Part shown: positions 12,204 through 24,564 of the stretch, piece after piece | How the letters are laid out: each line of letters begins with the position of its first letter | Position numbering within the stretch: the stretch's first letter is position 1 | Source: Acephala macrosclerotiorum | Lineage: Eukaryota > Ascomycota > Leotiomycetes > Helotiales > Mollisiaceae | DNA: 64,000 nt | Direction of reading: 5' to 3' | Assembly: GCA_014904845.1 (NCBI GenBank) | Contig: MU119259.1 | Location: 1 to 64,000, forward strand | Program-made: the position numbers and the translations under genes | The notes under the pieces: model-generated | Database searches by the model: none | Seen by the model: the letters and a program-made list of their open reading frames with translations, nothing else | What the model was told of the DNA's origin: nothing

Positions 12204-13427
12204 TCACCATTTTCGATTCCCAGAGCCTGAATTGAAATCTCCTCCCCGTCTCTCACGTTCAATACGAGCATCAAATTCTTTCTGTGCTTCATCCCTGGCA
12301 TAACTCCTCTCCTCATCCGACTTCGAGAAGGTATAGCTTTCTCCTAATGTAGCGCCTTCCCTCTGCTCTCTTTGAGTCTGAATCTGCTGTTGTGTCCGAG
12401 CACCCGAATTCGAGGTCTTGGAAGGAACAGGAGCTGGCTTTTCTCCTCTCCGTAATCTTTCCCATGCAGAACCTTGTGATTGTGGTTGTGGTTGTGCCGT
12501 AGCGCCATACATTCCCTGTCCGCCTGTCGGTGAAGCATCATCGATAATATCGAAGGGGCTGCTGTCAGAACTCTCAACCGGCGCCTCAGCAGGAACAGGT
12601 CTTCTTTGTGGGAATTGTCTCCTTGGAGGAGCACGTTGTGGGGCTGTCTCGTAGGTTCCTGGAGTCGGCGTCATATCTGCTTGCCCATACATGCCACCAG
12701 TGGGACTCGCATCATCCTGTATTTCGCTCTGCTGAGTCTGAGGCTGGGGTCCCTGCATCTGACCTGGTTGGCCCATTCCTGGCAATGTCCCTTGTCTCTT
12801 CTCTGCGGATTCTCTCCCTCTCTTCTTTATAGCCTCATGAAACTGCTTCAACCTCGGATCCACAAGTTCTCCAACCAAAGTCACAGAAGTAGCATAGCTC
12901 GCAAAGAATATTTGTGCAATAATATTCCCCATAATACTGTATGCTGAGCCTCTGACCAGATGCCAAGCCGTGACTGCCCAAAGGCCCCTTACAACCGGCA
13001 TTTTAGGAGTAGGAAACGCCTGAACCTGTAACTTCTCCAAATTGGGTTGAAAGAATGGAAATCGAAAGGTGTCTCTTGTCCCGTAACATCTCCATAACCC
13101 ACCTGCTATGCCAAGAGGCCCTCCCCACGATATAACAGACATGTACTTCGCGGTATGGTATGCAAGTGCAGTTACTTCTTCTTGTGTGGGTGGTCTGTCG
13201 AGGATTTGACTGGCGGTGGCAACTCTGGCTTGCAGAAACATTGAGAAGCGTTTATCGTTGAAGCCGAACAGTGGACCGAAAATTGGCATAGGTTTCGGGA
13301 AGTTTGACCTGTCTATATTGTATGACATGTATTGGGTTGAGCCATCGTAAGGGTCGCCGTCGGAAGAGGGAGCGCTGTCCGCGAAGGAGTCGTTTGACAT
13401 CGATTGAGGCGGATTTCTGCTGTTCAT
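12204..13427 (-). CDS. conserved ascomycete membrane protein, function unknown
   Basis: Single-exon 407-residue protein. The N-terminal half is the conserved-looking part: a segment around PMPIFGPLFGFNDKRF, then hydrophobic stretches (VISWGGPLGIAGGLWRCYG; IMGNIIAQIFFASYATSVTL) that read as two to three membrane spans. The C-terminal half is low-complexity Gln/Pro/Arg-rich, with a repeated DDASPTGG...MYG motif at two places, ending in a charged region. I recall similar uncharacterised fungal proteins but cannot name a function. Divergently arranged with the 2EXR gene about 400 bp away. Confidence 0.7.
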   Translation of the reverse strand: MNSRNPPQSMSNDSFADSAPSSDGDPYDGSTQYMSYNIDRSNFPKPMPIFGPLFGFNDKRFSMFLQARVATASQILDRPPTQEEVTALAYHTAKYMSVISWGGPLGIAGGLWRCYGTRDTFRFPFFQPNLEKLQVQAFPTPKMPVVRGLWAVTAWHLVRGSAYSIMGNIIAQIFFASYATSVTLVGELVDPRLKQFHEAIKKRGRESAEKRQGTLPGMGQPGQMQGPQPQTQQSEIQDDASPTGGMYGQADMTPTPGTYETAPQRAPPRRQFPQRRPVPAEAPVESSDSSPFDIIDDASPTGGQGMYGATAQPQPQSQGSAWERLRRGEKPAPVPSKTSNSGARTQQQIQTQREQREGATLGESYTFSKSDEERSYARDEAQKEFDARIERERRGGDFNSGSGNRKW

Positions 13428-13830
13428 ATTGGGTGAGTGCTGCTCTGCTGGAGCTCAGGTAGTCGTTAGAAGTTCAGGTCCGTTGTAATGTTGTCATTGG
13501 AAGTTGTTGATGAAGGGCTTGGAGCTCTGAAAGCTCCATCTGAGCTCAATCGTGACGTCCATGTTCCTGGTGGCGTGAATTGGTTGGCGAGAGCTTTGGA
13601 CGCTGAGTGGTCTATGCTGAAATCCACGAGGGGAAGTGTATCCTGAGCTCAACTCACAACACAATGAGAATGTCCCCGCAGTTTTCCATCATTCTTTAGC
13701 CATTTGTCGTATCCAATTTCTGATCCTCCAATGCCCAGCTCGGACGTTACTTCATAGCCTCCTTTTCCAACAACGCGTTTTAGCTTCCTTCACTCTAATA
13801 ACAAACGACGCCTTTACCGCAGCGGGTGCA

Positions 13831-14895
13831 ATGAAAATCATCCCTTCAAACCTCGATAGTATGCGCCGCGAGCGCGAAAAATCTTAGATGCAGAAATCGA
13901 GCGCTTACATCACGAGTGGAAATTGCAACATTTTCTGGCCAAACAACACCCTTTTGACGATCCTCCTATATCCCAATTGTTGGACAGTGCCCTATGGCAA
14001 GAATGGAACAAACCTCGGGCGAGCTGCTCCCCACTACCCTATGAGGAGAAGGCAGACGGCATCGACAGACTAAAGTTGATGATCGATAGCCTAGTCATGG
14101 ACAGAGAGCAAATGCTACATCTGATGAAACCACCACAGCCTCCGCAGACACTCTCCGGCTTTGCATGTCTTCCCAGAGAACTTCGACTTACGGTCTGGGA
14201 ACACACATTTGAGACCCCATATGCGCCCTCGCGTGCACTGCGTCGGCATTTCAATGGCTAGAAGACAACCCACGGCTTCCGGTGTCGACGCTCTTTCCGA
14301 AGAAACGATACTGGCAGGACTCGAGACAGGAGAATATATTTTCATGTCGAATCATCCTATCCATCTAGCGTTACACATATGCTGCGAATCCCGAAGACAC
14401 TATCTCGCTCGTGCCTGTCCCTCTTTTGCATTCGGGACATACGTTAATTTCAGAATCGATACTATATATTTGCCTTCCCAAATCCCACAGTGGCCCGACT
14501 TCTCAAAACTGTCGTTTCCTCAATTTCTTCGGTGTGATTCAGCCGAGAACGCACAGAAGGTGGCCATTCAAGAGAATCTCCTCTGGAGCATGGCTACTGA
14601 AGAAGAAAATTTCCCCGAAATGCTTCGAAAATTGCGAAACTTTCTCCTAGTTAGAGATACTACTGTAGTATTCAACGATAATCGTTCGTGGGCCACGAAT
14701 TGTAATGATTTGGATGTGGCATTTGTCGACTTATCGTCTCGACAGAAGAGAAAGAAGGCTGAAATATCCATCCTAAGAAATCATACAAAACTTCTGATAA
14801 AGATAGAAGGGCAGTTCGATCTCCCGCCAATGCTGTATCGCTATGTAGCTATCGATTCAAGGGTCAAGACCGAGAAGTCCGGGGGTTTGCTTTAA
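13831..14895 (+). pseudogene. 2EXR-domain gene with two frame breaks
   Basis: Reads as one 2EXR-type protein spread over frames 1, 0 and 1. MKIIPSNLDSMRREREK (from 13831) loses frame in an A-run near 13880. Frame 0 then carries AEIERLHHEWKLQHFLAKQ through the 2EXR core LPRELRLTVWEHTF. Frame is lost again near the CCCC at 14214-14217, after which frame 1 continues PRVHCVGIS, CCESRRHYLA and FRIDTIYLPSQI to a stop at 14895. The two shifts compensate and both sit in homopolymers, so base-calling errors are as likely as true inactivation. The role of 2EXR proteins is unknown. Confidence 0.7.
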
Positions 14896-16136
14896 AATGC
14901 GAGTCTGTACTATGGCCTTTCTACAAACTGCCTCCATTCAAGATCATTAACTTTATGTTAAGTTCCTACAGGCGTTGAATTCATATCACATTTACTTCCC
15001 CTTTATCTAGTTGGCGCCTACTGTTTCCCATCAACACGGTTCATCTAGGCGGAAGAATCTCTATCATGGCCCCTGGCATCAACGATACACATTGGAGAGA
15101 AGAGTGTCTCTGAACAAGTGCTATGCTAGAGCACTTTTGACGCGTTACACTACGTTCCCTCAGAATAGATTGTTCCTTGGCGGACTCTCAACACTCCTTG
15201 CAAAATCTTTCATCTCAATGTCTCACAAGGGCAGCTGACGATGTCCAGCTGGGCAGATATCCTTCTTCAAAACCAGGATGCGACTCTGCACGATCAGGGG
15301 TCATAAACTCGCACATGTAAAACCCGTTCAGAGTACAAGTTCGAACATTTACAATCGTCTTCTTTTCGGATTGGTTCCCAGTTAGATTGGTGGCTGTAAG
15401 GCAGAATCATTTTCGCTCAGCGATAAGAGCTCTGCTGTTTAGAAATTCGTATTTGCTGCACCCCAGCGTCTTTCAGACAGTTCCGATTCGACGATTTCAA
15501 AGCCTCAGCTCTCTCCTGACGCCCGAGTTCTGTGTGAGGCTTGTCCGAGCGGACCAAGTACGTTGTCAGCTGTCGCATTGTCGAATGATCATGCTAGTGT
15601 ACCTTGGACTAGTTGCGCATCAAGGAGTTGGGCACCTATCGAGTGCGAGCCTGAACGTTGGCTTGCAGCAGCTTCGCGATCTCGACACCACATCCAACCT
15701 TAGACCTATCAGGTGTTCCGCGGAATGTGGGGTCTAAAACCTTCAAAGTTGCCTTGATGTCTTGCTTGAAAACAAGATGTTAAGCTTCTGATATTGAAGA
15801 TGGTGTACGGCTAAAATCATTTGTCGATGCCACGTTGCTCAGCTCTCACTGGTTATAGAATCGAGGCCTGGAACATCGTAATCAATGTCTCACACAGCAC
15901 CATAGAGTTCAGCCTTGGGAGCCTCGTGCCGTCTTTTTCGGTCATTGGGCTATGAAGCATGTTCACAGGCAGCTATCTATCTAAAATGGTCAATAATACT
16001 CTTGTTATAATTGCGCCGCTTCGTATCACACGAACAACCCCACTCCTCAATTAATTGGAAACCGACCCATCCGTCTATATTATTGGAACCTGCTTCCTCC
16101 ATCTCATCGATATCAACCAGCCTTTTAGCCTTCGGA
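14896..16136. other. intergenic, nothing recognised
   Basis: About 1.2 kb without a convincing gene. A 116-codon frame at 15387-15737 (+) has no motif or homology I can identify. Confidence 0.55.
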
Positions 16137-16607
16137 ATGCCCGCGCCAGAGAAAGAAAAACATTACCCCAATAGTCGAGCCCGACGACATTCGGGCGAGG
16201 TGATCATCACCCAGAGCAAGAAGAAGAGAAGCAAGAAAGACAAGGATAAAGATGGCGACACGGAATCAATTTCCTCCACAAATTCGGGAGATACGGTCAT
16301 ACCACCACCCCCGAGATGTCCACTTCGGTTCATGCTTGCCGGCCTGCTCGAGACGGAAGACGAGGCTGGGGAGAAGAAACCAAAAGGCTGTCCTCTTCGC
16401 CGTGTTCAGTTGTGGCATACAATACCACTATGCCTCCTCGCGGTGATCAACCTCCTTCTAGTCATCATAGCCTTGCTGGGACTTGCTGGCTATCGGATCG
16501 CGCTGGGCATTCAGAGTACCGTTCTGAGCCTCGCTAAACCTGAAAGTCCATACGCCGAGAGCCTTGCGGATACCGATGATGGAACCCTGGTCGGAGACAA
16601 GAGATGA
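16137..16607 (+). CDS. small single-pass membrane protein, unknown function
   Basis: 156 residues from the ATG at 16137 (MPAPEKEKHYPNS); an in-frame ATG at 16011 would add 42 residues but reads like 5' UTR. The N-terminal half is hydrophilic with a strongly basic KKKRSKKDKDKDGD stretch and a Pro-rich PPPPRCP segment. One clear hydrophobic helix (LCLLAVINLLLVIIALLGLAG) follows, then a short acidic tail. I do not recognise the family. Its stop lies 33 bp from the stop of the convergent AtuA-like gene, so the 3' UTRs must overlap. Confidence 0.55.
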   Translation: MPAPEKEKHYPNSRARRHSGEVIITQSKKKRSKKDKDKDGDTESISSTNSGDTVIPPPPRCPLRFMLAGLLETEDEAGEKKPKGCPLRRVQLWHTIPLCLLAVINLLLVIIALLGLAGYRIALGIQSTVLSLAKPESPYAESLADTDDGTLVGDKR

Positions 16608-16640
16608 TCTGTCAACGCTGGTTCCAATTCTTACGCGATT

Positions 16641-19071
16641 TCAGAGCTTTCCACGATTCAGAAATCGTTTCGGCAAATCAACATGTCGACTTCGAAGAAA
16701 TTCAGCAACATTTTTCGCCAAGAAATCATACGTGCTCGAGCAGCTAACCCCTCGATCGAGGTGATCATGGAGAAGAAAATGGACAGCCCAGATATTTGGT
16801 AACTCGAAACGATCCTACTATCATCAACATTTTAGTTCCATCAGATCAGGAAACGACTTACGATCTTCTTCCCGTTGTATTCGTCAGCCAGCAATGTCTT
16901 CATCTTCTGGGTACTCAAAAGACTTCGCATCCAGTCATACTCGTCTTGATGTCTCACCCAGAATCCGACATTCGCATTGGATCCTTTGTCACCAGATCTC
17001 GCATGGACAAGCAATCCAAGAGGGCCCCGGACTGTCTCGCCAAAATCATTTCCATGTACTAAGGAGGTCTCCTGACTCGGTTGCTCACGAGGAAATGTCC
17101 GACTCACTTTCGGACATTCGACATTAAGGTTTCGTCCACAATCCATATGAACCGTATGCCAGACATCCGCTTGAGGGAGGAGCGTGACGAAGTATTCTTG
17201 CACCGGCTTCGGAATGCCTTGACGGAAGTCAAGATGAAATGTTGCCCCGGGATAGCTGCACATGATCAAATCAATGATCGGCCTCAAGAACTTATCAGGA
17301 GCAATGTCGTTCGCGTTTCTTGCCTGCGCGAAGACTCTGAAGTCTACTGTCGCCGAGTTCTGATCTGTTGGGTTTTCTGCAGCCGTACCGCTCAACGTAA
17401 ACTTCAAGACGTGGAATCTTGAAGTGTCACCCAGGGCTCGTCGGATTTGCGACTCCAACATTCTAGCTTTTTCATTGATATCGAGCCCGACAAGAAACCA
17501 GTGTACTTCAGCTTGGAAACCGCCATTCGCGGTTATGCCAACTTTGGTGGCCGGTGGAGGAGGGAGGGCGTTGATGCCGGAGACCTTGACTCGATTTGTA
17601 CTGTGATGCTCGAATGCGATTTCGTCAATCACGGCGGTGACATCGCTGTTGAAGTACCATGGCCCCTGAATCTCATAAAGCAACTGAGCTTTACAGGTAT
17701 CAACTAAATGATTGGGAAGTCAGTTTGACATTTCGGCCCAGGGAAGGAACAGAAGGATCGGGTGAAATTCCTCCGCTTGTTTAAGGAGGAGAGAGAATGT
17801 CCCAACAGACGAAAATATTACAGAAATAGTAATGTTCGTTTCAAAAATTGAAGATCTCCCACTTACCACTCACCATCCCTCCCGTCCTCTTCTGCTTCGT
17901 AATAAATGTCTCCCCTTCGCCTCCAATTTCAGCTATCGGATACCCAATATCCAGCCATTCCTTCCTTCCCAATTTTCCCAATTTTCCCAGATCCTTGAAC
18001 CCAGAAAAGTTCCCACCACAAACATAATTCGAACACTCAATCAAATGCCCGGCCACCAACGCACTCGCCAACTCCTGCAAATTCTCCTCTCTCGACCAGC
18101 TATGCCACCAAGCAGCAGCTCCAATTACAGGACTAGCGTCCGAGACTCTCCCTGCTAGCACAATATCCGCTCCTTCCTCAAACGCTTTCGCGATACCCAT
18201 GCCGCCGAGATAGGCTTGAGCTGCTATGATATTGTCTTTCCACTGCCATGAGTGGAGTGGTTCGCCTGTACAGAGATTGGAGAAGTCGGAGTCTTGGGAG
18301 AGGCTGGAGAGGACCGATTCAACTTCGGAGGAGACGTCTTCACCTTCCATCCAAGAGTCGAAGACGGCTAGTCCGTCTCTTTTCTTGCCCATTGGGGTGT
18401 TGCGGATTTGTTGCCATTTGCTTTCCTTCTTCTTTCCCTTTCCTATCTCGTTTGCTCCCAATTTCTGTTTAATAATGTCTAGAACATCGTCTCCTTCTAT
18501 CCAAGCTACTTTCAGCTTTGCCTCCAGTCCTTGCTCCTTGAGCAGCTTCTTCACCGCGGTGACTAGTCCTTTGGTATCACTTCCTCCGGCATTGACTGCT
18601 ATTTTGATTCCGTTCTTGGCAATGTCAGGCAGTGCAGGAGATAAAGCTTCGAGGAAGGTCTTCTCGTAGAGGATCTCGGTTGGTGATTGTGACTTCGCGG
18701 CTAGGGTCGCCATGTTGGCTTCAGATAGCCACTATAAAGTCTATCAGCTTTCGGCGTGGGATAAGGCGATGAAACAGAACGGATCAAGTAAATGAGAGGC
18801 ATACGTCGCCGATGATCACGTCCACAGGGTCCGAAGGATAATTCGCTGCGAACGTAGCCATTGCATGGCGGCGGTCTGAGGCACTTCCTGATGCTCCTGG
18901 ACAGTGCGGTTAGTCCCATTCTAGCTTCAAAACGGAAACCTTGAAGCTCTGAGATCAAAGAAGCCACCCAGATGAGAATAAAATCGAAGATGAAAGTCCA
19001 TCACGTGCAAAATGGAGACCAAGGAAAGGGGTGAGCGAACCTCCAATTCGGATTGCACGGTTCCGATTCAT
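16641..19071 (-). CDS. AtuA-like DUF1446 family protein
   Basis: Member of the acyclic terpene utilisation AtuA / DUF1446 family, common in fungi; the biochemical activity is not settled. Five exons (19071-19041, 18896-18805, 18731-17867, 17703-16862, 16814-16641) give 667 residues, full length for the family. Motifs: IRIGGASGSASDRRHAM across intron 1, DPVDVIIGDWLSEANM across intron 2, NAGGSDTKGL, LAGRVSDASPVIGAAAWWH, ECSNYVCGGN, AEIGGEGETFITK, AQLLYEIQGPWYFN, and the C-terminal HARSGDKGSNANVGFWVR characteristic of the AtuA-like tail domain. Splice sites are all GT-AG and every phase joins cleanly. Confidence 0.92.
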
Positions 19072-20511
19072 GATTGCGGCTTTGTGGTTCTTTGTTCAGC
19101 GCTTCGTCTCTGGGACAAGTGAATTGCTAGATTTAGAATGGTCTCAATATTTTGTTTAATGATTGTTCTTGTCCTGAAGTTCCGAGGTCTTTCAGGGGCA
19201 TGGCCGCTGTAAGAATGCGGGGTAGCCGAATTACCCCGCGATGCTCATTTCCCACCATGTATCACCTTCAATACGCACTCAGTCGTATACTTTTTGCTGA
19301 TGGAACAAGGTACCAAATGTCCCATCTTTTCAGCTAATAATGTGGAGCGAATCTGCAAAGGATTATTGTTTAAAATGCTGGGACATTGTACGTTCAGAGC
19401 TTTGAAAATGACTACCCAGAAATCGAAAGAGCGTCTAGTTGGTGGGTGATAATGTCTCGGCACGTTATAATAATCAAAACACGGGTGAGTGACTATTTCG
19501 AGGATCATTTGCGTCTACTCCTTGACGGGCTTTCTATAAATACTTCAGAGCAGTTTGGGTAACAACTCAAGCAACCAAAGCAAGGCCTTGCACGATGTCA
19601 CCAGAGTCATGTAACTTGGCGGAACAATACCTTAATGTAACCAAACAAATGTGTCTTCCAAATCCAAGAGTCTCTTCATTGATTCAAGACATGAGCAACT
19701 GTAAGGGGCTTAAATCGTTTCAATGACCTGTTGTCATCTTTTGTTGCATTGTCATTCTTTGATATGCTGCCCTATTAAAATCTTTACGCCAAGTTTTCAA
19801 TGAAACGAGGGCCTTCCATCCATTGATTTGATATGAAACTCTGACTTTGAAGACTCGTTTCGATGATTAGATAACTGGTCATCTATTCACCAATCTGCAT
19901 ACTCGCCACTCCTCAAGTTTAGAAATCTGCCCAGCCGCCTGACCAGTTACTAAATCACCGTTTTAACTTTTGGCAGCGATAAGGTCCTGAAATCTCTAGT
20001 AATTTCAACAAATCGGATTCATTAGAAGTCGTTTTCAATCCTACGCGGCCGCCTGTACACTCACCTGCTCGTCATGTTCAGACGTCTATCTAGGTGCTTA
20101 ATTTTTTCCTGAACCATACTTGTAATTTTTAACGGCAAAAAAGCTCTGGAAGCTCTGGTGCTTTCAGTAAATCAGATTATCAGAGGTCTTTTAAAACTGC
20201 ATTACAGTCTATTCAGTGCATAGAAGTGATGTGTCTTACCCAAGGGCCTCAGACACCTGACAGGCTTCTAAACATGGCGAGTAAGTATTCCAATCTCACC
20301 ACCCCCTCACACTTACGGAGTCTAGCCGATTTGGAATCATTGACTGTCATTAAAATCATGCTATAGCAGTCCTGTAGCTGTTGTGACATGTATTTAACTG
20401 CAAGAAGTTCGTGAGATAACCCCCACGCAGCTCAAAGCCATCAACTGTCTATCTTTATCCCACGCCGAAAATCACTGCGGATGATACAACTCTACAACAC
20501 ATACTCTGTAT
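19072..20511. other. intergenic with weak repeats
   Basis: About 1.4 kb without a gene. Around 19980-20070 and 20140-20230 two stretches share blocks such as 'tttca(a/g)(c/t)aaatc(g/a)gatt' followed by an 'agaagtc/agaggtc' box, a weak direct duplication. No coding motif found. Confidence 0.45.
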
Positions 20512-22808
20512 TTATCCCGCGAATCCACCAGCCTTGCCCTTCGTAGCACCAGCGACGATTGTGACATCAGAATAGGAAGGCAGTTCTGTATCATCCCGTC
20601 CCATCGTAACACTCTCGCTCTGAACCGTGACGACGAGGCTCGGAACTTGATCCGTAGGGACATCAGTTCCATCAAACTATCTTCCAGTCAGCTTCCTCTC
20701 CATCTCTCTCATGATAACCATCAACATACCTTCTGAACCCTCCAATGCAAATGCTCCTTCAAATACTCCGTTACAGCGCTCACATCCTCCATATCCTGTC
20801 CCTTCGCATTTAAAGCCTCAACCAAACTATACTCTGAATAAGCAAGGACTTCTGGCAATGGTCCACCGCTTTGGTTTGGAGGGAAGATGGTGAAGGACCC
20901 GATGTTGTTGCCGCTGTTGAGCCATTCTTCGGGGTTGCGGGGGACGTGGCCCAGGAAGAGTTGGATGCTGAAATGGGTGCCGAGGAGGTCGAATTTGTTT
21001 ACTTTAACGCCAGCGAACCACTGCGAGCAGAATCAATACTCAATCTCAAGGACTGGAGCGAGGGTTTGGAGGGGATATCTTTACCTCCTTCCTAACCAAA
21101 CCGGGATTTCCCGCAGAACGCTTTTGGAGCTGGTTATTAGGGTTATACAGGTTGTGAATTATAGAGGAGACGTTGGCAGTCAGCTGTGCAGCAGGAATGT
21201 TCCAATCTGGGATCTCAGGATAGGTATATCCGAATATACTCGGCATTCGGGAAGTGTCAGAAGTGTAGTAGGACGCGTTTCCGCTGGAAGCGAACGGTTC
21301 GAGAGGGGTCGTCTCGTCTTCCGGAGTTCCTTGCGCCAGGGCAAATGTGCCAAACGGTTCGGTGGTCGGTGTGATAAAGGAGGTTGGGTTGAGAGCTTGC
21401 CAGATGGCGTATAGTCTGTCGACGTTTGCGTGCTAAGATTGTCAACATTGTGCTAGGGAACCCGGGGTAATTAGAAGAGTACTCACATGCAACCAACTAT
21501 GAAATGTTAGCGAGATTGCGAAAAGCGAAGGATGTGACTTACAAGATTGGATCAAAAGCCGCGTAGGACAGATACGACATATGCCCAGCATTGCCCCCGA
21601 TAGCTACGTGGACATCGTTGTGAACCGATTCTAGAGACATGCCTGAATATGCCGTGGTACTGAAGTTGTTGAACAATCCTGCAGTCTTCGTAAGAGCGTA
21701 CCACTATTACCAGGTTAGTGGATAACGCTATTCTTTAGAACTTGCACTTACAGTATTGGTCTTAAGCTGGAAGTAGGCCATATAGTAATTGGACAGCCCG
21801 ATATCCGATGGTCCGCCTTGCGTAGAAACACCCCTCATGGTCTGCGGATACTGGGCGAGCCACCCATCGCTGTCCGAGGTCGGAAAGTACTGCTGGTTCA
21901 TAGGCATATTTTGGAACTTGTACTGGTAGAGTGGGTTGTTGACAATTTGGTATTCTCCTGAGGAGTTCAAGATTTGGGTCGTAGGTTGTTCGACGATGTC
22001 TGGCAGTGTGGAATTGCTTGCCCAATCCCAGAAGGGAATCCGTAGCTGGTCGGCCGCAATTTGCCATGTTGCTTGCATAGATACTGGGTAGGATTTGACA
22101 ATGTCTTGAGCGGATGAAGCTATAATTTGCTACCAAGTGTTAGGTGACACTTTCCAACAAAGAGGGGTGGGGGAAGTTTACCTCATAAAGAGCTAGATAC
22201 GGTCGATGCCAGGACAGAAATAGAACACTACCTGTGGCGGTGTCAGATATGTATGTGCTTGTGGTTGAGATTTCTCTACTAACCATGGGTACAGTATCCT
22301 GTGGTTGGGGCACCGGCTCCTTGGGGGGCATAATTCCAAGAGTAATATGGCCCTGTTTTGTGTCAGCTTTGATATCGGAATCTTGTTATATAAAGGCGGA
22401 ATGGGTCACAAGGATATTCAATGGACAAAAGTGGTACTCACTGCCATGGATGCCTGCAATTTCGTGGTAGGAGAGAAAGAATGATTCATCCTGCTGTTGA
22501 AACATATTATAGGCTTGAACGAAGAGAGACCTGGAGCCAAAATGTCAGCATGATTTCCCAATATTAAGTGGCTCGCCAGGAAATATAGCAGCAACAAAGG
22601 AAGGCATTTAAACTGACCATTGCGGCACGTCGTGTATAAGATCATCAAGGGGGCGTCGAGCTGGCCAGTTTGTACTTGACTGGCGGCTCAGAAGTCCAGT
22701 ACGAACACCGGTGATAGTATAAGGCAGAGAGGAGTTGGCAGGCGTTGGAGCCGCAACGACCGAGCATAACACAGTAAAGAGAGCCGCGAGGACAAGGCGG
22801 GAAAGCAT
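20512..22808 (-). CDS. secreted tyrosinase (type 3 copper phenol oxidase)
   Basis: Oxidises monophenols and o-diphenols to quinones, feeding melanin-type pigments or phenolic detoxification. Ten exons (22808-22618, 22530-22442, 22352-22284, 22231-22182, 22129-21752, 21703-21543, 21496-21487, 21432-21085, 21020-20730, 20676-20512) give 583 residues. ATG 22808 opens a signal peptide, so export is likely. CuA ligands: GIHGRPYY, then YCTHGSVLF (with the thioether Cys two before His) and LSWHRPYLALYE. CuB ligands: ESVHNDVHVAIGG and FWLHHANVDRLYAIW. The C-terminal third (WFAGVKVNKFDLLGTHFSI and beyond) matches the tyrosinase C-terminal domain that shields the active site. Exon 7 is only 10 nt. Confidence 0.94.
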
Positions 22809-24564
22809 CTCGACGCGTTGGTGAAGGAAGGTCAAGATATGATAAATAATTGGCTTCCAAGCAAATGGGATAGGCCAACGATCGAGTTTGCTCGGGTTGT
22901 GGCAGAGTCACAAAGAAAGAAAAGTTTTCTTGGCGAAGAAGAAATTGGCTGCTTGCTGCATGGCGTTGTTTTCAAAGGTGAATGTTCGTTGTCGTCAGCC
23001 TTGCCAACCGAGGCGAGCGATGCCGAACACGAGGGGACGAAATGGTCCTGACCGCTTGCCTGCAGAACGCGACTATCGAAAGCAGGCCCACGAGGCAGGA
23101 CTATTCTCTGATGCAACCATACAACTGACTTTCATACGAGCATTCTGGCCTCGTTCAGATTATCAGATGGGTTCCATACTTAATCCAGGTCTGCGGTTGC
23201 TGACCTGGCTGATAGCCCGCGCAAAACATGGGATAACCTAAAGACAACATACACGGAGAAATGCTAGAGAGTAATTCGATACGGACGTCGAATCGAGAAT
23301 GAATTTTTCTGAGGTAGACTATTTCTTTCCCAACGGTCCAAAACTACGCGTTTGTTCCACAATCAAACCAACACAGGCTCAACGTGCTATACCCTAGATT
23401 CGAGCTGTCCAGCGTGATCAAAAATAATTAAATTAAATTAAATTATAATTGATAGAGGGTTAAATCGGAAGTTTAGTATTTCGCTAAGCTCGCTTATAGC
23501 GCGCGCGATACTTGTTTTGTTTTAGCCTGGTACTGCCGATTGGTCAAGCCTTATTTTAAAGCCGCATCTAATCACGTGTTAATAAAGTTAATATAATCTA
23601 ATTATATATTACGCTAGAGCTGTTAAATGAGGTCACGGAGTTGTACTGTTAAAGTTGGAATTGCAATTCCAAAACTTTGGTGGAAGAACATGGCTGCAAA
23701 AGGCGCATCTTCTCAGAAACAGTAATATCGAAATCCGCTCCAGGGATGGCTGCAGGTACGACGACGACGACCGTTTTCGAACTCATGACCTACCACCATT
23801 CTGACATTGTACAAAAATCGCAACCAAAAGAGAAAACGCGGTTTTGATTGGTAGTACTTGTTCGTGGGCTTCGGATGGCGGCAGAAGAAATACAAGGAAA
23901 CGGCTTCGCCACAGAAGTGACTTCTATTTTGGCATTGCGGTTGTTTGTTTCCGCCGAGTTGCCTGCAAGTATGTCAAGATCTCGTATGGGGCCACGGGAT
24001 ATGGACAAATTTGAATTTATGGCTGTATGGGGTCGTAGGAATAAAGCCCAGCACTGGCAAGAATGCGAATGTTGAATCTGGTTCTCATGTATTTATTACC
24101 AACTTTATGTTATTTCACCATGGCAAGATCAAGGATATCTCACCAATGATTTCTCTTTTCCTTCTCAAAATTCGAAAGATTACAACCCCAGTACGCCGTT
24201 TTCGGAGGTACAATGCAGGGAGCGACCCTCGCACCCTGTAATTGACCCCTGGCTAGTCAATTGACGAAAAGAACGCCCCATACCTAGATACCAAACACAG
24301 CATGTAAACTCCATGGATTAGATCTGCCGCATTCGAGTCCTTAGAAATTGTGTGAAATATCGCGAGAACGCCGTTGGATACACCTGAACTGAGGTTGTTC
24401 GGGCTCGAGTCTTTGATAGCCCAAGTAGTCGTCCGTGATTGATGTCTGGAAGACCCGTCGTCTGCTGAATCTAAAAAAAAAAAAAAAAAAAAACTAAAAC
24501 AAAGAGAAACCTATTTGTACAAGAAACGAATGGCGATCGAATGACAGCTCTTAATCTGAGCTTT
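22809..24564. other. intergenic with AT-rich block
   Basis: Upstream of the tyrosinase. 23415-23620 is strongly AT-rich with ttaaattaaattaaatt and taatataatctaattatatatt tracts broken by a GC island (tatagcgcgcgcgat); it may be a decayed repeat. A pure A-run of about 20 lies near 24474-24493. No gene is supported. Confidence 0.55.

Noticed and set aside
20512..22808. Reading the tyrosinase as a catechol oxidase or hemocyanin
   Set aside because: The YCTH thioether motif, spacing of copper ligands and the C-terminal shielding domain fit fungal tyrosinase.
23760..23860. tRNA-like T-arm ('aggtcatgagttcga', minus strand)
   Set aside because: No matching acceptor stem or D arm could be found around it.
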